Assembly (NCBI GenBank): GCA_035495315.1
Contig: DATJGF010000172.1
Coordinates: 1-35,013, forward strand
Direction: 5' to 3'
Origin: DATJGF01 sp035495315
GTDB taxonomy: Bacteria; Verrucomicrobiota; Verrucomicrobiia; Limisphaerales; UBA8199
DNA length: 35,013 nt
Part shown: positions 8,448 through 15,912 of the stretch, one piece after another
Position numbering within the stretch: position 1 is the stretch's first letter
Layout of the letters: every line of letters starts with the position of its first letter
The notes under the pieces: generated by a model
What the model was told of the DNA's origin: nothing
The model's database searches: none
The model's input: the letters and a program-made list of their open reading frames with translations, nothing else
Position numbers and translations under genes: made by a program

Positions 8448-8496
8448 TTATTCACAACCATATTCACAGCCTTTGCAGCGGTTTAAATTAAACCGC
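8448..8496. other. DnaA-box-like pair beside an AT-rich palindrome
   Basis: TTATTCACA at 8448-8456 fits the DnaA-box consensus TTATNCACA, and ATATTCACA at 8460-8468 differs at one position in the same orientation. Ten bases further is a 19-nt palindrome (GCGGTTTAA, A, TTAAACCGC; 8478-8496). Two boxes can occur by chance and no dnaA, dnaN or rpmH is near, so a replication origin is not claimed. Confidence 0.25.
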
Positions 8497-8525
8497 AGCT
8501 CACTTGTCCGACAGGGATCGTTTCT

Positions 8526-8572
8526 CCCTCTCCTCCGGTGGATTCCACCGGAGGAGAGGGTTGGGGAGAGGG
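8526..8572. repeat. Palindromic repeat, CCCTCTCC family, copy 1
   Basis: A perfect 17-bp stem (CCCTCTCCTCCGGTGGA at 8526-8542 and its complement at 8544-8560) has a 1-nt centre and is followed by TTGGGGAGAGGG. The same architecture, a CCCTCTCC palindrome plus a GGGGAGAGG-like tail, recurs at 11312, 34849 (without the tail) and 34974. That identifies it as a dispersed REP-like element. It might also act as the terminator between the convergent genes. Confidence 0.65.
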
Positions 8573-8762
8573 CATTTTCTCACCAAGCTTCACGCGAGCA
8601 CTCATCTGGTCGTGCACATGCATTGGGACCCGACATTCCGCTCGGATGACACTTCTCACCCTGCTCTCTGAACTGTAATTCGTGGCGGTGGCGGAGCGGG
8701 TGTCGGAAAATTCAGGTCGTTCCCTGCCTGCTGTGGTAGTGTGCTCTGCATTTCGTCAGTCG

Positions 8763-10562
8763 CTACAGCTTGAGAACTCGATAAAACTGAAACGGAGAAC
8801 TGATCGAATTAGTGTAGGAAAATAGGTTCGAGGCGTTCAGCGTCGCACTACCCAGATAACTCCAGGAACTCAAGTTGGTTGAGCCTAACACCACATAGCT
8901 GACGTTCGTCAAACCGGTAAAGCTCAGCACGAGCCCGGTGGTTGGACCGTTTGTGGTTAATGCGGCCTGAACGACGGGCGGTGGCACGATCCAGACTGAC
9001 AAGGTCGCCGGAGCGGAGTCCAACTGGCCGTCATTTGCGACGATAGTGAAGGTGTCATACGGAGCTCCGTAGACATTCTGTTCCGGCACGAAAAAAACAT
9101 GAGAAGCATCCGCCACCACCGTATCCGGCGCACTGATCGGAGCGCCGACACCATTTGTTGTGTATTGGTAGAGGGAGCCGTGTGCGGGCAAGGAAGCGAT
9201 TCGGACGGAAGAGATTGGGTCGCCGTTGGGGTCGAACAGGATTGAAGAAAATGGTACCATGAGCGCGCTGTTCATCGGGCCGGAAACCGTTCGCGCCGAA
9301 CACTTCGGTGGCAGGTTGACCGGTGCAAGCCCCAGCCGGTGATAGTCACCGCTGGCGAAAGCGACGACATTGCTGAGCTCCGGAGGTATGTTCGTTGCGT
9401 CCTCAGCCCGTCCCCATCCCTCGAGCGTCCCGTCGGCCTTCAATATTTCGGCATACCCATAGCCGGTAACGATCGCCTGCACATTCGTCACATCGGGTGG
9501 TTTGGGAACATCAGAGTAAAGCGGGTATCCCCAATTGATGACTGTGCCATCGGCCCGTAAGGCGAGATTCCACCAACCCATCGTTGCGACTGCAACTAAG
9601 TTGGTGGCCGAAGGCGGGGCGCTACTGGCTCCCGGGTCAGGTGTAGAAGCCCCCCAAACCACGACTGTGCCGTCAGCTTTCAACGCCAAGGTGTGGGCGG
9701 TTCCGCAAGAAATCGCAACGACATCAACCAGCCTGGACGGGACGTTGGTTGCTTGTCCGTAATCGTAAGGATAGTTCATCCATTCGACAACGGTGCCATC
9801 AGATTTAAGTGCGGCGCTGAAATAATCCCCGCCACCGATCGCAATTACATTCGTTAGGTCAGCCGGAACCGTTGCGGGGGTGTTATCACTATAGTTGCCC
9901 CAGGCAACTACCGTGCCGTCTTCCTTCAGCGCGAGACAATGAGAATAACCGCCGGCGACCGCGACCACGTTGCTCAATCCGGGTGGAACGTTGGTTTGTC
10001 CATAGTATAAATGGTTAACCAGCCAAGCGGAAACGGTCCCATCATTGTGGATCCCAATGGAGTGGCCGTGTCCGCAAGCTATGCCTGATAAGTTGGTCAG
10101 TCCGGGTGGGACGGACGGCACCGGTGTGAACGAGCCCCAATCTGTGAACGAGCCCCATTGTTGGACTTTCATACCCGTGGTGAACATTGAGTCGAACCCA
10201 ACCTTCACGCCAATCGAATTGCTGGCGACGAGTCGGAAATGATAAACGCCCCCGTCGACGAGGTCCACCAGCGGAGCACTCACCCGCACGACGTGAGTTC
10301 CAGTCCCAATATCCTGCGGGGGTGTCGTAAGCCCGTAGGTTCTATCAGTGCCCCACTCAAACCAGGCGACGGTTGGGTTGCCCTTTGCAACGGCCATCCC
10401 ATTCAAGGTGGCATTGGTGGCTCTGACAGGACCCGCGGATTGGGTCATCGCAAGAGGCGCTTGCGCCTGAACCGACGCAGGGCCAAGCCACCCCGCGATA
10501 CCCCCAAATAAAGCGAACCAAAGGTATGACCGAAATGCGAATAGGGAAGACAACCTTCTCAC
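8763..10562 (-). CDS. Secreted RCC1-repeat protein with FN3-like and cadherin-like parts
   Basis: This 599-residue protein has an N-terminal signal peptide (LFAFRSYLWFALFGGIAGWLGPASVQAQA). Residues about 35-130 resemble a fibronectin type III domain (ATLNGMAVAKGNPTVAWFEWGTDRTYG ... YHFRLVASNSIG). From about 135 to 415 there are at least six RCC1-like blades, each with a DGTVVAWG-type core (GTVSAW, GTVVAWG, GTVVEW, GTVVVWG, GTVINWG, GTLEGWG), which should fold as a beta-propeller. Next comes a cadherin-like/Ig region (FDPNGDPISSVRIASLPAHGSLY ... DTFTIVANDGQL). Last is a short beta-rich C-terminal tail (NVSYVVLGSTNLSSWSYLGS ... FYRVLKL) that I associate with secreted Verrucomicrobia proteins. 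The start codon is GTG. Binding partner and role are unknown; it is probably extracellular. Confidence 0.85.
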   Translation of the reverse strand: MRRLSSLFAFRSYLWFALFGGIAGWLGPASVQAQAPLAMTQSAGPVRATNATLNGMAVAKGNPTVAWFEWGTDRTYGLTTPPQDIGTGTHVVRVSAPLVDLVDGGVYHFRLVASNSIGVKVGFDSMFTTGMKVQQWGSFTDWGSFTPVPSVPPGLTNLSGIACGHGHSIGIHNDGTVSAWLVNHLYYGQTNVPPGLSNVVAVAGGYSHCLALKEDGTVVAWGNYSDNTPATVPADLTNVIAIGGGDYFSAALKSDGTVVEWMNYPYDYGQATNVPSRLVDVVAISCGTAHTLALKADGTVVVWGASTPDPGASSAPPSATNLVAVATMGWWNLALRADGTVINWGYPLYSDVPKPPDVTNVQAIVTGYGYAEILKADGTLEGWGRAEDATNIPPELSNVVAFASGDYHRLGLAPVNLPPKCSARTVSGPMNSALMVPFSSILFDPNGDPISSVRIASLPAHGSLYQYTTNGVGAPISAPDTVVADASHVFFVPEQNVYGAPYDTFTIVANDGQLDSAPATLSVWIVPPPVVQAALTTNGPTTGLVLSFTGLTNVSYVVLGSTNLSSWSYLGSATLNASNLFSYTNSISSPFQFYRVLKL

Positions 10563-10704
10563 AGGTGCAATAATTCTTTGACTTCCCCAGCTGGTGCAAG
10601 CTGATAGTTGGCCTGCTGGAAGTTTTCAGAATGGCTAAGGCTGAGGATTAGTCCCTAACCCCTGCTGGTGAAGTGCGGAAACGGTGTGGTCAACGACTAA
10701 AACC

Positions 10705-10766
10705 ACCGATGAGCGGCGGCCACAAGTCTCTGAATTTCAAACTGAGTTTATCGCCGCTCATTCGGT
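10705..10766. terminator. Inverted repeat after the zinc-ribbon gene
   Basis: ACCGATGAGCGGCG (10705-10718) pairs with CGCCGCTCATTCGGT (10752-10766) with one bulged base. It lies 20-80 bp beyond the stop of the minus-strand broken gene, a position fitting a transcription end, though without a T run. Confidence 0.3.
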
Positions 10767-10785
10767 GCGTCGATTTGTTGTGCTT

Positions 10786-11020
10786 TCAATTTTTGTATGC
10801 TTCCAACTCGCCCTCATGAAAGTGACGCTCAACCAGAGAGTGATGCATGGATCGGAGACTGCCGCCACATCGCAGACAGACCAAGGTTCTTCAGAGGGAC
10901 TCCGCAGCTAGGACAGAACCAACGGGCCAGCTCAATTCCTAAAGGCACCCCAGCGGGACGTGGAACCTGTGTGGGGAAATGTTGAACGAGATAATCCTGC
11001 ACAATCCTCGCCAACGGCAT
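10786..11020 (-). pseudogene. Small zinc-ribbon protein split by a one-base frameshift
   Basis: Reading from ATG 11020 gives MPLARIVQDYLVQHFPTQVP and then ELARWFCPSCGVPLKNL. In that frame the sequence degenerates and stops at 10829. Skipping a single base near 10882 gives VCLRCGGSLRSMHHSLVERH, then FHEGELEAYKN and a stop at 10786. The joined product of about 78 residues has a textbook zinc ribbon, C-x2-C-x8-C-x2-C (CPSC and CLRC), which neither frame has alone. So a real gene was present. The break is a mutation, a sequencing error or, less likely, programmed +1 frameshifting at CTT-G. A TTG at 11062 would extend the N-terminus by 14 residues. I do not recognise the family. Confidence 0.65.
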
Positions 11021-11213
11021 CTTTCCGGCAACACACTTCGTTTGGTTCCCGCCGCCGGTCAACCGGACGGGTGTTTTGTATTAGGTCTATACACGGCCGA
11101 CCCAACGCCCCTCCCTGGGAACACCATCATGGGAATCTGCTGTGACGAACGCGTGGAGACTCTGCAACAGATTTGTTAAGACTAGCCGCGAGATTTTAAA
11201 CGCCATCGCCTTC

Positions 11214-11237
11214 CACTCCTCCTGCCAAGGAGGAGTG
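11214..11237. repeat. Short palindrome related to the CCCTCTCC family
   Basis: CACTCCTCCT (11214-11223) and AGGAGGAGTG (11228-11237) form a perfect 10-bp stem with loop GCCA, followed by GGTCGGGGAGAG. Stem plus GGGGAGAG tail matches the layout of the copy 75 bp further on, though the stem sequence differs. Confidence 0.5.
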
Positions 11238-11311
11238 GGTCGGGGAGAGAATTCCCCGAAAGGATTTTCGCGCTTTGAACCCACGAACCACGGATGCGCT
11301 CGGCGTCTTCT

Positions 11312-11350
11312 CCCTCTCCTCCTCCTCTGGAGGAGAGGGCAGGGGAGAGG
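11312..11350. repeat. Palindromic repeat, CCCTCTCC family, copy 2
   Basis: CCCTCTCCTCC (11312-11322) pairs with GGAGGAGAGGG (11329-11339) and is followed by CAGGGGAGAGG. Stem and tail match the element at 8526. Confidence 0.6.
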
Positions 11351-11542
11351 AGGCCTTCACACCGCGGTTCATGGAAAGATTCGCCTCGTTAGGTTTACAA
11401 TCTGCGAGATCATTTTCGCGAGCTTTCAAAGTCAGTCTAACAAGGGTCAAGGGGGGTTAATTGACGGGAAATCGGGTAAACGCCCGATTGAGGGCACCAG
11501 AGCCAAAGGCAAGGTTGAGGGCAACTCGTGAAAGGAGCAATA

Positions 11543-11965
11543 ATGAACAAATTGATCGTAATACTAGCCGTTGCGGGGCTTATGGCGACAGGTTGCGCTT
11601 CCCGAAAGAATCAGGGTGGCGTCAGCAATGAGAACAACCCGAGCTACGGCACTGGAACAACTGAAAACAGCGGGGCGATGGAAAATAACACCGGTAAAGG
11701 CGCCGAAAATCTGAAGAACGGCAATGCCGCTACCAACCCGCCCATCAGCACCATCCCGGAAGAAAACAAGGGTGGAGCGACTACTCCGGGTGGGATCGAC
11801 TCGGGTGCTAACTCGAGCACCTCGCCTGATCTTAATGGCACGCAGAAGCCTGATTCCGGCAGCAACCCAACTCCGGATCAGAGTGGCACGAAGCCAACTC
11901 CTGATCAAAGCGGGTCGAACCCAACTCCTGATCAGAACGGCTCGAACCCTTCAAGTCCTCAATAA
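11543..11965 (+). CDS. Small low-complexity lipoprotein
   Basis: This 140-residue protein has a lipoprotein signal (MNKLIVILAVAGLMATGC, cysteine at residue 18), so it should be lipid-anchored. The rest is hydrophilic and rich in Asn, Gly, Thr, Ser and Pro, with no predicted fold. The C-terminus holds three tandem 9-residue units (NPTPDQSGT, KPTPDQSGS, NPTPDQNGS) encoded by 27-bp DNA repeats. ATG 11543 is preferred over the in-frame GTG at 11528 because AAAGGAG lies 5 bp before it. An intrinsic terminator follows at 12020, so it is probably monocistronic. No known function; it may be a surface spacer or wall-associated peptide. Confidence 0.8.
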   Translation: MNKLIVILAVAGLMATGCASRKNQGGVSNENNPSYGTGTTENSGAMENNTGKGAENLKNGNAATNPPISTIPEENKGGATTPGGIDSGANSSTSPDLNGTQKPDSGSNPTPDQSGTKPTPDQSGSNPTPDQNGSNPSSPQ

Positions 11966-12019
11966 TCTAGAGGATTCAATTCAGCGGTCGACCTGACCGC
12001 GTTAGTCTCAGTTCGGCAG

Positions 12020-12051
12020 GCGGAACCGCCGCTTTTGGCGGTTCCGCTTTT
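12020..12051 (+). terminator. Rho-independent terminator of the lipoprotein gene
   Basis: A perfect 11-bp stem (GCGGAACCGCC at 12020-12030, GGCGGTTCCGC at 12037-12047) with a 6-nt loop is followed by TTTTC, 55 bp after the lipoprotein stop. Confidence 0.85.
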
Positions 12052-12211
12052 CTATGGTACCCAAGGGTCAGCTCTCTAAGTTTCACTTAATTCTTACCTA
12101 ATTCCGCGCTATGCGTTTTATTGCCTGAACTGAACCTTCCCACACACATCGGGAGGAGAGAAGGCGCACGTTGGTTCGACATTCTGAAATTCATTGCTAA
12201 CTTTTGTGGCG

Positions 12212-12805
12212 ATGGCAGATGCTCCATTGAATGTGTTGGCTGTGGTCGGGAGTTTGCAACGCGGGTCGGTCACCCGCGTCGTGATTCAGCATGTTGCGGA
12301 CGAGCTCCGGACAGCGGGTTGCTGCGTCGACGTCTTGGATTTCCTCAAAGAACCGTTGGCGTTGTACAACCCTGATACTGCCCACGAGTTGCCCGGGTTT
12401 GCGGCCCTCCAGGCCCGGGTGGATCGCGCCGATGTGGTCTTCCTGGGGACACCGGATTATCACGGAAGTCTCAGTGGAGCGATGAAAAACTTTCTGGACC
12501 ACTTTTGGCACGAATTCGCCGGTAAGCTCTTCGCCACAGTGGTCGCCTCGCACGAAAAGGGTCTCACCGTCACGGATCAACTCCGAACGATTGCCCGCCA
12601 ATGCTATGCCTGGACGTTACCTTATGGTGTATCCTTCACCGAAGACGTAGATGTCAAGGACGGCAAGATCGTCAGCGAGACATTGCGAAAGCGGCTCAGT
12701 ATGTTAATTCGCGACGCGCGCGTGTACGGCGAAATACTTGCTCGTCAACGTCGCACTGACCTCGCGTGCTCCGACCCGGGATTTCTAGCCAGGCACCGTG
12801 GTTAG
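12212..12805 (+). CDS. NADPH-dependent FMN reductase family protein
   Basis: This is a 197-residue flavodoxin-fold protein. The FMN phosphate loop is visible at the N-terminus as VVGSLQRGSVTR (family form GSLRxxS). The second flavin-binding motif is GTPDYHGSLSGAMKNFLDHF (family form PEYxxSxxGxLKNxLD). Such enzymes reduce FMN, quinones, chromate or azo compounds using NAD(P)H in the cytoplasm. The physiological substrate is not readable. ATG 12212 puts the family core right at the N-terminus. A TTG at 12194 would add six residues. No strong ribosome site is visible for either. The gene converges with the oxidoreductase at 12954-14318, with repeats between them. Confidence 0.88.
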   Translation: MADAPLNVLAVVGSLQRGSVTRVVIQHVADELRTAGCCVDVLDFLKEPLALYNPDTAHELPGFAALQARVDRADVVFLGTPDYHGSLSGAMKNFLDHFWHEFAGKLFATVVASHEKGLTVTDQLRTIARQCYAWTLPYGVSFTEDVDVKDGKIVSETLRKRLSMLIRDARVYGEILARQRRTDLACSDPGFLARHRG

Positions 12806-12828
12806 CCCGGATATTTCCTAACCGGTAG

Positions 12829-12849
12829 GGACGCCTCGCCAAGGCGTCC
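12829..12849. repeat. Short palindrome in the convergent gap
   Basis: GGACGCCT (12829-12836) pairs with AGGCGTCC (12842-12849) with a 5-nt loop, 24 bp after the flavin reductase stop. It could serve as a terminator or be a dispersed repeat. Confidence 0.4.
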
Positions 12850-12864
12850 GGTTTCGGCTGACGA

Positions 12865-12937
12865 TGTAGGAGCCGACGTGAGAAGGCTCAAATTCCGTTT
12901 CAACGCAAATCAGAGCCTCATCACGTCGGCTCCTACA
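12865..12937. repeat. 73-bp element with 17-bp terminal inverted repeats
   Basis: TGTAGGAGCCGACGTGA at 12865-12881 is exactly inverted at 12921-12937. A single arm without partner occurs at 8272-8287. The unit is therefore dispersed, and the complete form is a hairpin-forming mini-element between two convergent genes. Confidence 0.65.
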
Positions 12938-12953
12938 ATTTTAACACAGGCGC

Positions 12954-14318
12954 TTACGTGAATTTGTACTGGCCGGGTGTAGCGACTTCTGGAAAAGGCA
13001 AGTTGCCCATCTCGTACTTATCAGGCCCAAGCCGAACCTGGGAGGCAATCGCCTCTTCCCAGGTAATTGTGCGGCCGCTATAAGCCGATTCGCGCCCCAT
13101 GATCCCGGTCAGCGTGCTTTCGGCGACCGCTTTGGCCTCGTTCAATGGCTGGCCCCGACGGATACTGTCAATGAGGTCCTGGTGTTCCTGTTGGTACGGG
13201 TTGACATCCTGTTCGCGAAACCGATAGGCCAGCTGCTTGTCGCTTCCGCGGATCCAATCCTTGCAGTTGCTCGTCCCTTTGGTCCCGACCATCGCTTCTT
13301 CGACCTTGCCTTCGCAACCGTTCATCTGGCGGCACTGACTAAACATCCGAGCCCCATTCGGGTACTCAAACTCGACGGCAAAGTGGTCATAAATGTGTCC
13401 GTAACTCTGGTTGGGACGAGCCTGGCGTCCACCGAGAGCCAATGCCTTGATGGGATGCGCATTAAAGACCCAATTCATGATATCAAGATTATGGACATGC
13501 TGCTCGACAATGTGGTCGCCGCCCAACCACGTGAAGTAATTCCAATTGCGCAGTTGCCACTCCATATCGCTCCAGCCAGCCTGGCGTTCAACGACCCAGA
13601 TGACTCCGCCGTTCCAATAAGCCCGGCCGCAGACCAGGTCACCGATAGCACCATCCTGCAGCCGTTTGATCGTTTCGTTATAGCTCCGCATGTGGCGGCG
13701 CTGGGTCCCCGCAACAATCCCCAGGTTCTTGGTCCTGGCTAACTCGCCCGCCTCGAGCACCACTCGCACACCCGGCCCATCTACAGCGACTGGTTTTTCG
13801 ATGAAGGCGTTTTTGCCCGCTTCTATCGCGGCTTTGAGATGGATGTGCCGGAAGTGAGGAGGGGTCGCCAGGATGACATAATTGACCTCGGGAATCGCAA
13901 GTAATTTCTGATAGGCATCAAACCCGACAAAACACATTTCGCTGGAAATGTTCATCCCGAGCTTGCTCAACTGTTCGCGGCAGGCGCTTAACCGATCGGG
14001 AAATACGTCTGCCAAGGCAATAACCTTGACGTTCTTGCTCGAGGTGCTGGCGTTGGCCTTGATGTTCTCGGTGTGATAACCTGCCTGAGGATAATTCACG
14101 TCGGTTGCCGCTCCGAGGGCATCGGCGACCGCGCCGGTGCCACGACCACCGCACCCGATCAATCCGATCCGGATCGGATCATCTGGCGCCGCATGAGTCG
14201 TAACGGCGAAAGGCGCCTGGCCAAGGGCGGCCGCGCCGGCTGCTGCCAGAGAGGAATGCTTCAGAAACCGCCGGCGGGATATTGGGGCGATCGAATCGAG
14301 ACTAGTTGGAGTATTCAT
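12954..14318 (-). CDS. Gfo/Idh/MocA family oxidoreductase, Tat-exported
   Basis: This 454-residue protein has a Tat signal near the N-terminus (ISRRRFLKHSSLAAAGAAALG) and should be exported folded. The NAD(P)-binding Rossmann motif is IGLIGCGGRGTGA. The family EKP motif is present as AFIEKPVAVDGPG. C-terminal to it is the typical beta-sheet domain with GGDHIVEQHVHNLDIMNWV, which supplies the catalytic-site histidines in this branch. I chose ATG 14318 over the longer frame from 14405: the 29 extra residues carry no signal and would bury the Tat motif. It resembles the protein at 7-1350 in class but not closely in sequence. The likely role is sugar or inositol-type redox chemistry outside the cytoplasm; substrate unknown. 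Confidence 0.92.
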   Translation of the reverse strand: MNTPTSLDSIAPISRRRFLKHSSLAAAGAAALGQAPFAVTTHAAPDDPIRIGLIGCGGRGTGAVADALGAATDVNYPQAGYHTENIKANASTSSKNVKVIALADVFPDRLSACREQLSKLGMNISSEMCFVGFDAYQKLLAIPEVNYVILATPPHFRHIHLKAAIEAGKNAFIEKPVAVDGPGVRVVLEAGELARTKNLGIVAGTQRRHMRSYNETIKRLQDGAIGDLVCGRAYWNGGVIWVVERQAGWSDMEWQLRNWNYFTWLGGDHIVEQHVHNLDIMNWVFNAHPIKALALGGRQARPNQSYGHIYDHFAVEFEYPNGARMFSQCRQMNGCEGKVEEAMVGTKGTSNCKDWIRGSDKQLAYRFREQDVNPYQQEHQDLIDSIRRGQPLNEAKAVAESTLTGIMGRESAYSGRTITWEEAIASQVRLGPDKYEMGNLPFPEVATPGQYKFT

Positions 14319-14501
14319 ATGGATCGAAAGTTTTCGTTCTGAATGACTGGGCCCTCGCAGCGTACGAGGGCCTCGGACGCACGTGCTTATTGTGCCGCGA
14401 GACATACACGAGCGTCAATCGAAAAAGCCCAGGGAAGCGGTTGGATAAAGCTAAAACATTGAACTGCAACTTAACTTGGCGATTAATGGGATTTACGACG
14501 C

Positions 14502-15656
14502 ATGCAACACGGTCTCATGCCGAGTAAAATAAAGATACTGCTGGTAGATGATGATCGCGTCGTGCTGCGGCTCTTCAGAGATAGTCTGACGCGTGCCGGA
14601 TTCGACGTCCGGACAGCCTATGACGGTTTGGAGGCAGTTAAAGCGCTCCAGGAAATGCGTCCAGACATTCTGGTGTTGGATCTCATGATGCCGAAGTTCA
14701 CCGGTGTCGATGTCGTTAAATTCATCCGAGGCCGCTCCGATCTGGCCGATCTGCCTGTGATCGTATTGTCGAATTCTTATGTCGATGAACTGGCGCAAGC
14801 GGTTCATGAAGCGGGGGTGCAGGAGGCGTTGCTGAAATCCCGTTGCACACCCTCTGCGCTGGCCGAGAGCATCCACCATACCCTGGCGTCGAGCTCATCG
14901 ACGACAGCTCAGTGGGCTGACGCTGAAGCCGATTTTAAGATAAAGGCCAGACACGACTTCCTGGCCAGCGCGAGCGACACTTGCGCGGCCCTGCGCCAAC
15001 TCTTCGAAGCATTCCAAGCAGCTCAAACTGACATTGAGCGCGGGCTCCGCCTCCAGGACTTCTACCGCCGAGTCCATTATGTAACAGCGACGGCGGGTCT
15101 GGCAGGCTGTTCCCAAATTGAACGCATGAGCAGCTTGTTTGAGGCACTTTTATTTGTGCTGATGGACGACTCTGCGCGGCTGAATGCTTCTGTTTGCAAT
15201 ACGATAGCTGCCGCCATGGATTTTCTGGAAGTGCTATTTCAAACGCCCGCCGCGTTGGAACAGTCACGCACAACCAAAGAGCGCGTGTTGATTGTCGATG
15301 ATGACGTTGTAATCACGCATGTAATCGTCTCCACAATGAGACGGCTTGAGCTGGATGCTTATAGCGCAAATAATCCGATGGAAGGACTGCACGCGCTCAA
15401 GAGTGTGACATATGATCTAATTCTTTTGGATATCGATATGCCTGGCCTGGACGGCTTCGAGTTTTGCCGACACGCCCGGCAAATACCAGGCTACGAGCAG
15501 ACTCCCATTGTTTTCGTCACCAACTACGCTGCGGTCGAAAACCGCGCCGAAGCCTACTTGAGCGGCGGCAACGATTTGATCGCTAAACCCATTTTTCCAA
15601 TGGAATTGGCTGTCAAAGCGATAATGTCCATGCTGAAAAAGAACCTGGACTCGTGA
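14502..15656 (+). CDS. Response regulator with two receiver domains and a Hpt-like linker
   Basis: This 384-residue protein has receiver domain 1 at about residues 9-128: acidic triad VDDD at 15-18, phospho-acceptor Asp60 in LVLDLMMP, switch Ser in VLSNS, and Lys in LLKS. Receiver domain 2 spans about 263-380, with IVDDDVV, phospho-acceptor Asp310 in LLDIDMPG, Thr in FVTN and Lys in IAKPIFP. Between them lies a helical segment of roughly 120 residues containing VHYVTATAGLAGC, with His192 placed like the phospho-histidine in the Hpt consensus HxLKGxxxxxG. There is no DNA-binding or enzymatic output domain, so it probably acts by phospho-transfer or protein contact. No kinase gene is adjacent. 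Confidence 0.88.
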   Translation: MQHGLMPSKIKILLVDDDRVVLRLFRDSLTRAGFDVRTAYDGLEAVKALQEMRPDILVLDLMMPKFTGVDVVKFIRGRSDLADLPVIVLSNSYVDELAQAVHEAGVQEALLKSRCTPSALAESIHHTLASSSSTTAQWADAEADFKIKARHDFLASASDTCAALRQLFEAFQAAQTDIERGLRLQDFYRRVHYVTATAGLAGCSQIERMSSLFEALLFVLMDDSARLNASVCNTIAAAMDFLEVLFQTPAALEQSRTTKERVLIVDDDVVITHVIVSTMRRLELDAYSANNPMEGLHALKSVTYDLILLDIDMPGLDGFEFCRHARQIPGYEQTPIVFVTNYAAVENRAEAYLSGGNDLIAKPIFPMELAVKAIMSMLKKNLDS

Positions 15657-15703
15657 GCAAGAAAAAAGATACGGAGACGACCGCTCTTAACAGGGCCGTA
15701 GAC

Positions 15704-15848
15704 AAAGTAGCGGTGGGCGTCTCGCCTGCCGAGGAGCCGGGGCGTCCCGCCCGGCGGCTTTGGAAGTTGCTAAAGCACCAATTTCGCACTGCAACCGGGA
15801 CGGCGGGACGCCGTCCTCCACGGCAGGCGAGACGCCCACCGCTACTTT
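15704..15848. repeat. MITE-like element with perfect 28-bp terminal inverted repeats
   Basis: The left arm at 15704-15731 (starting AAAGTAGCGGTGGGCGTC) is the exact reverse complement of 15821-15848 (ending GCCCACCGCTACTTT). The inner flanks also pair imperfectly (GCGTCCCGCC against GGCGGGACGC). The whole 145-bp unit can fold into one long hairpin. It lies 48 bp after the response regulator stop and 65 bp from the RND pump stop. The small frames across it on both strands are by-products of the palindrome. Confidence 0.75.
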
Positions 15849-15912
15849 ATTCGGCGCCGTGCCCGTTTTATCTGCGCAGAGTTGGTAGTCTCCTGCTTCC
15901 AAATCGCAGAGT

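Larger units (their letters stand above)
8268..8762. other. Gene-free repeat-containing region
   Basis: These 495 bp separate pit from the convergent RCC1-like gene. I see no credible gene. The stretch contains a half copy of the TGTAGGAGCCGACGTG repeat at 8272-8287, a DnaA-box-like pair and AT-rich palindrome at 8448-8496, and a 17-bp hairpin of the CCCTCTCC family at 8526-8560. The one open plus-strand frame (8350-8649) runs through these repeats and does not look like protein. Confidence 0.7.
10563..11542. other. Gap with repeats and one broken small gene
   Basis: Almost 1 kb without an intact convincing gene. It contains an inverted repeat (10705-10766), a frameshifted zinc-ribbon gene on the minus strand (10786-11020) and two hairpins of the CTCC/GGAG type (11214-11237 and 11312-11350). 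The plus-strand frames at 10684-10911, 10797-10985 and 11142-11531 cross these features and have no protein-like sequence. Confidence 0.65.

Noticed and set aside
10684..10911. 75-codon plus-strand frame in the gap after the RCC1-like gene
   Set aside because: No ribosome site and no protein-like pattern; it overlaps the inverted repeat and the opposite-strand zinc-ribbon gene.
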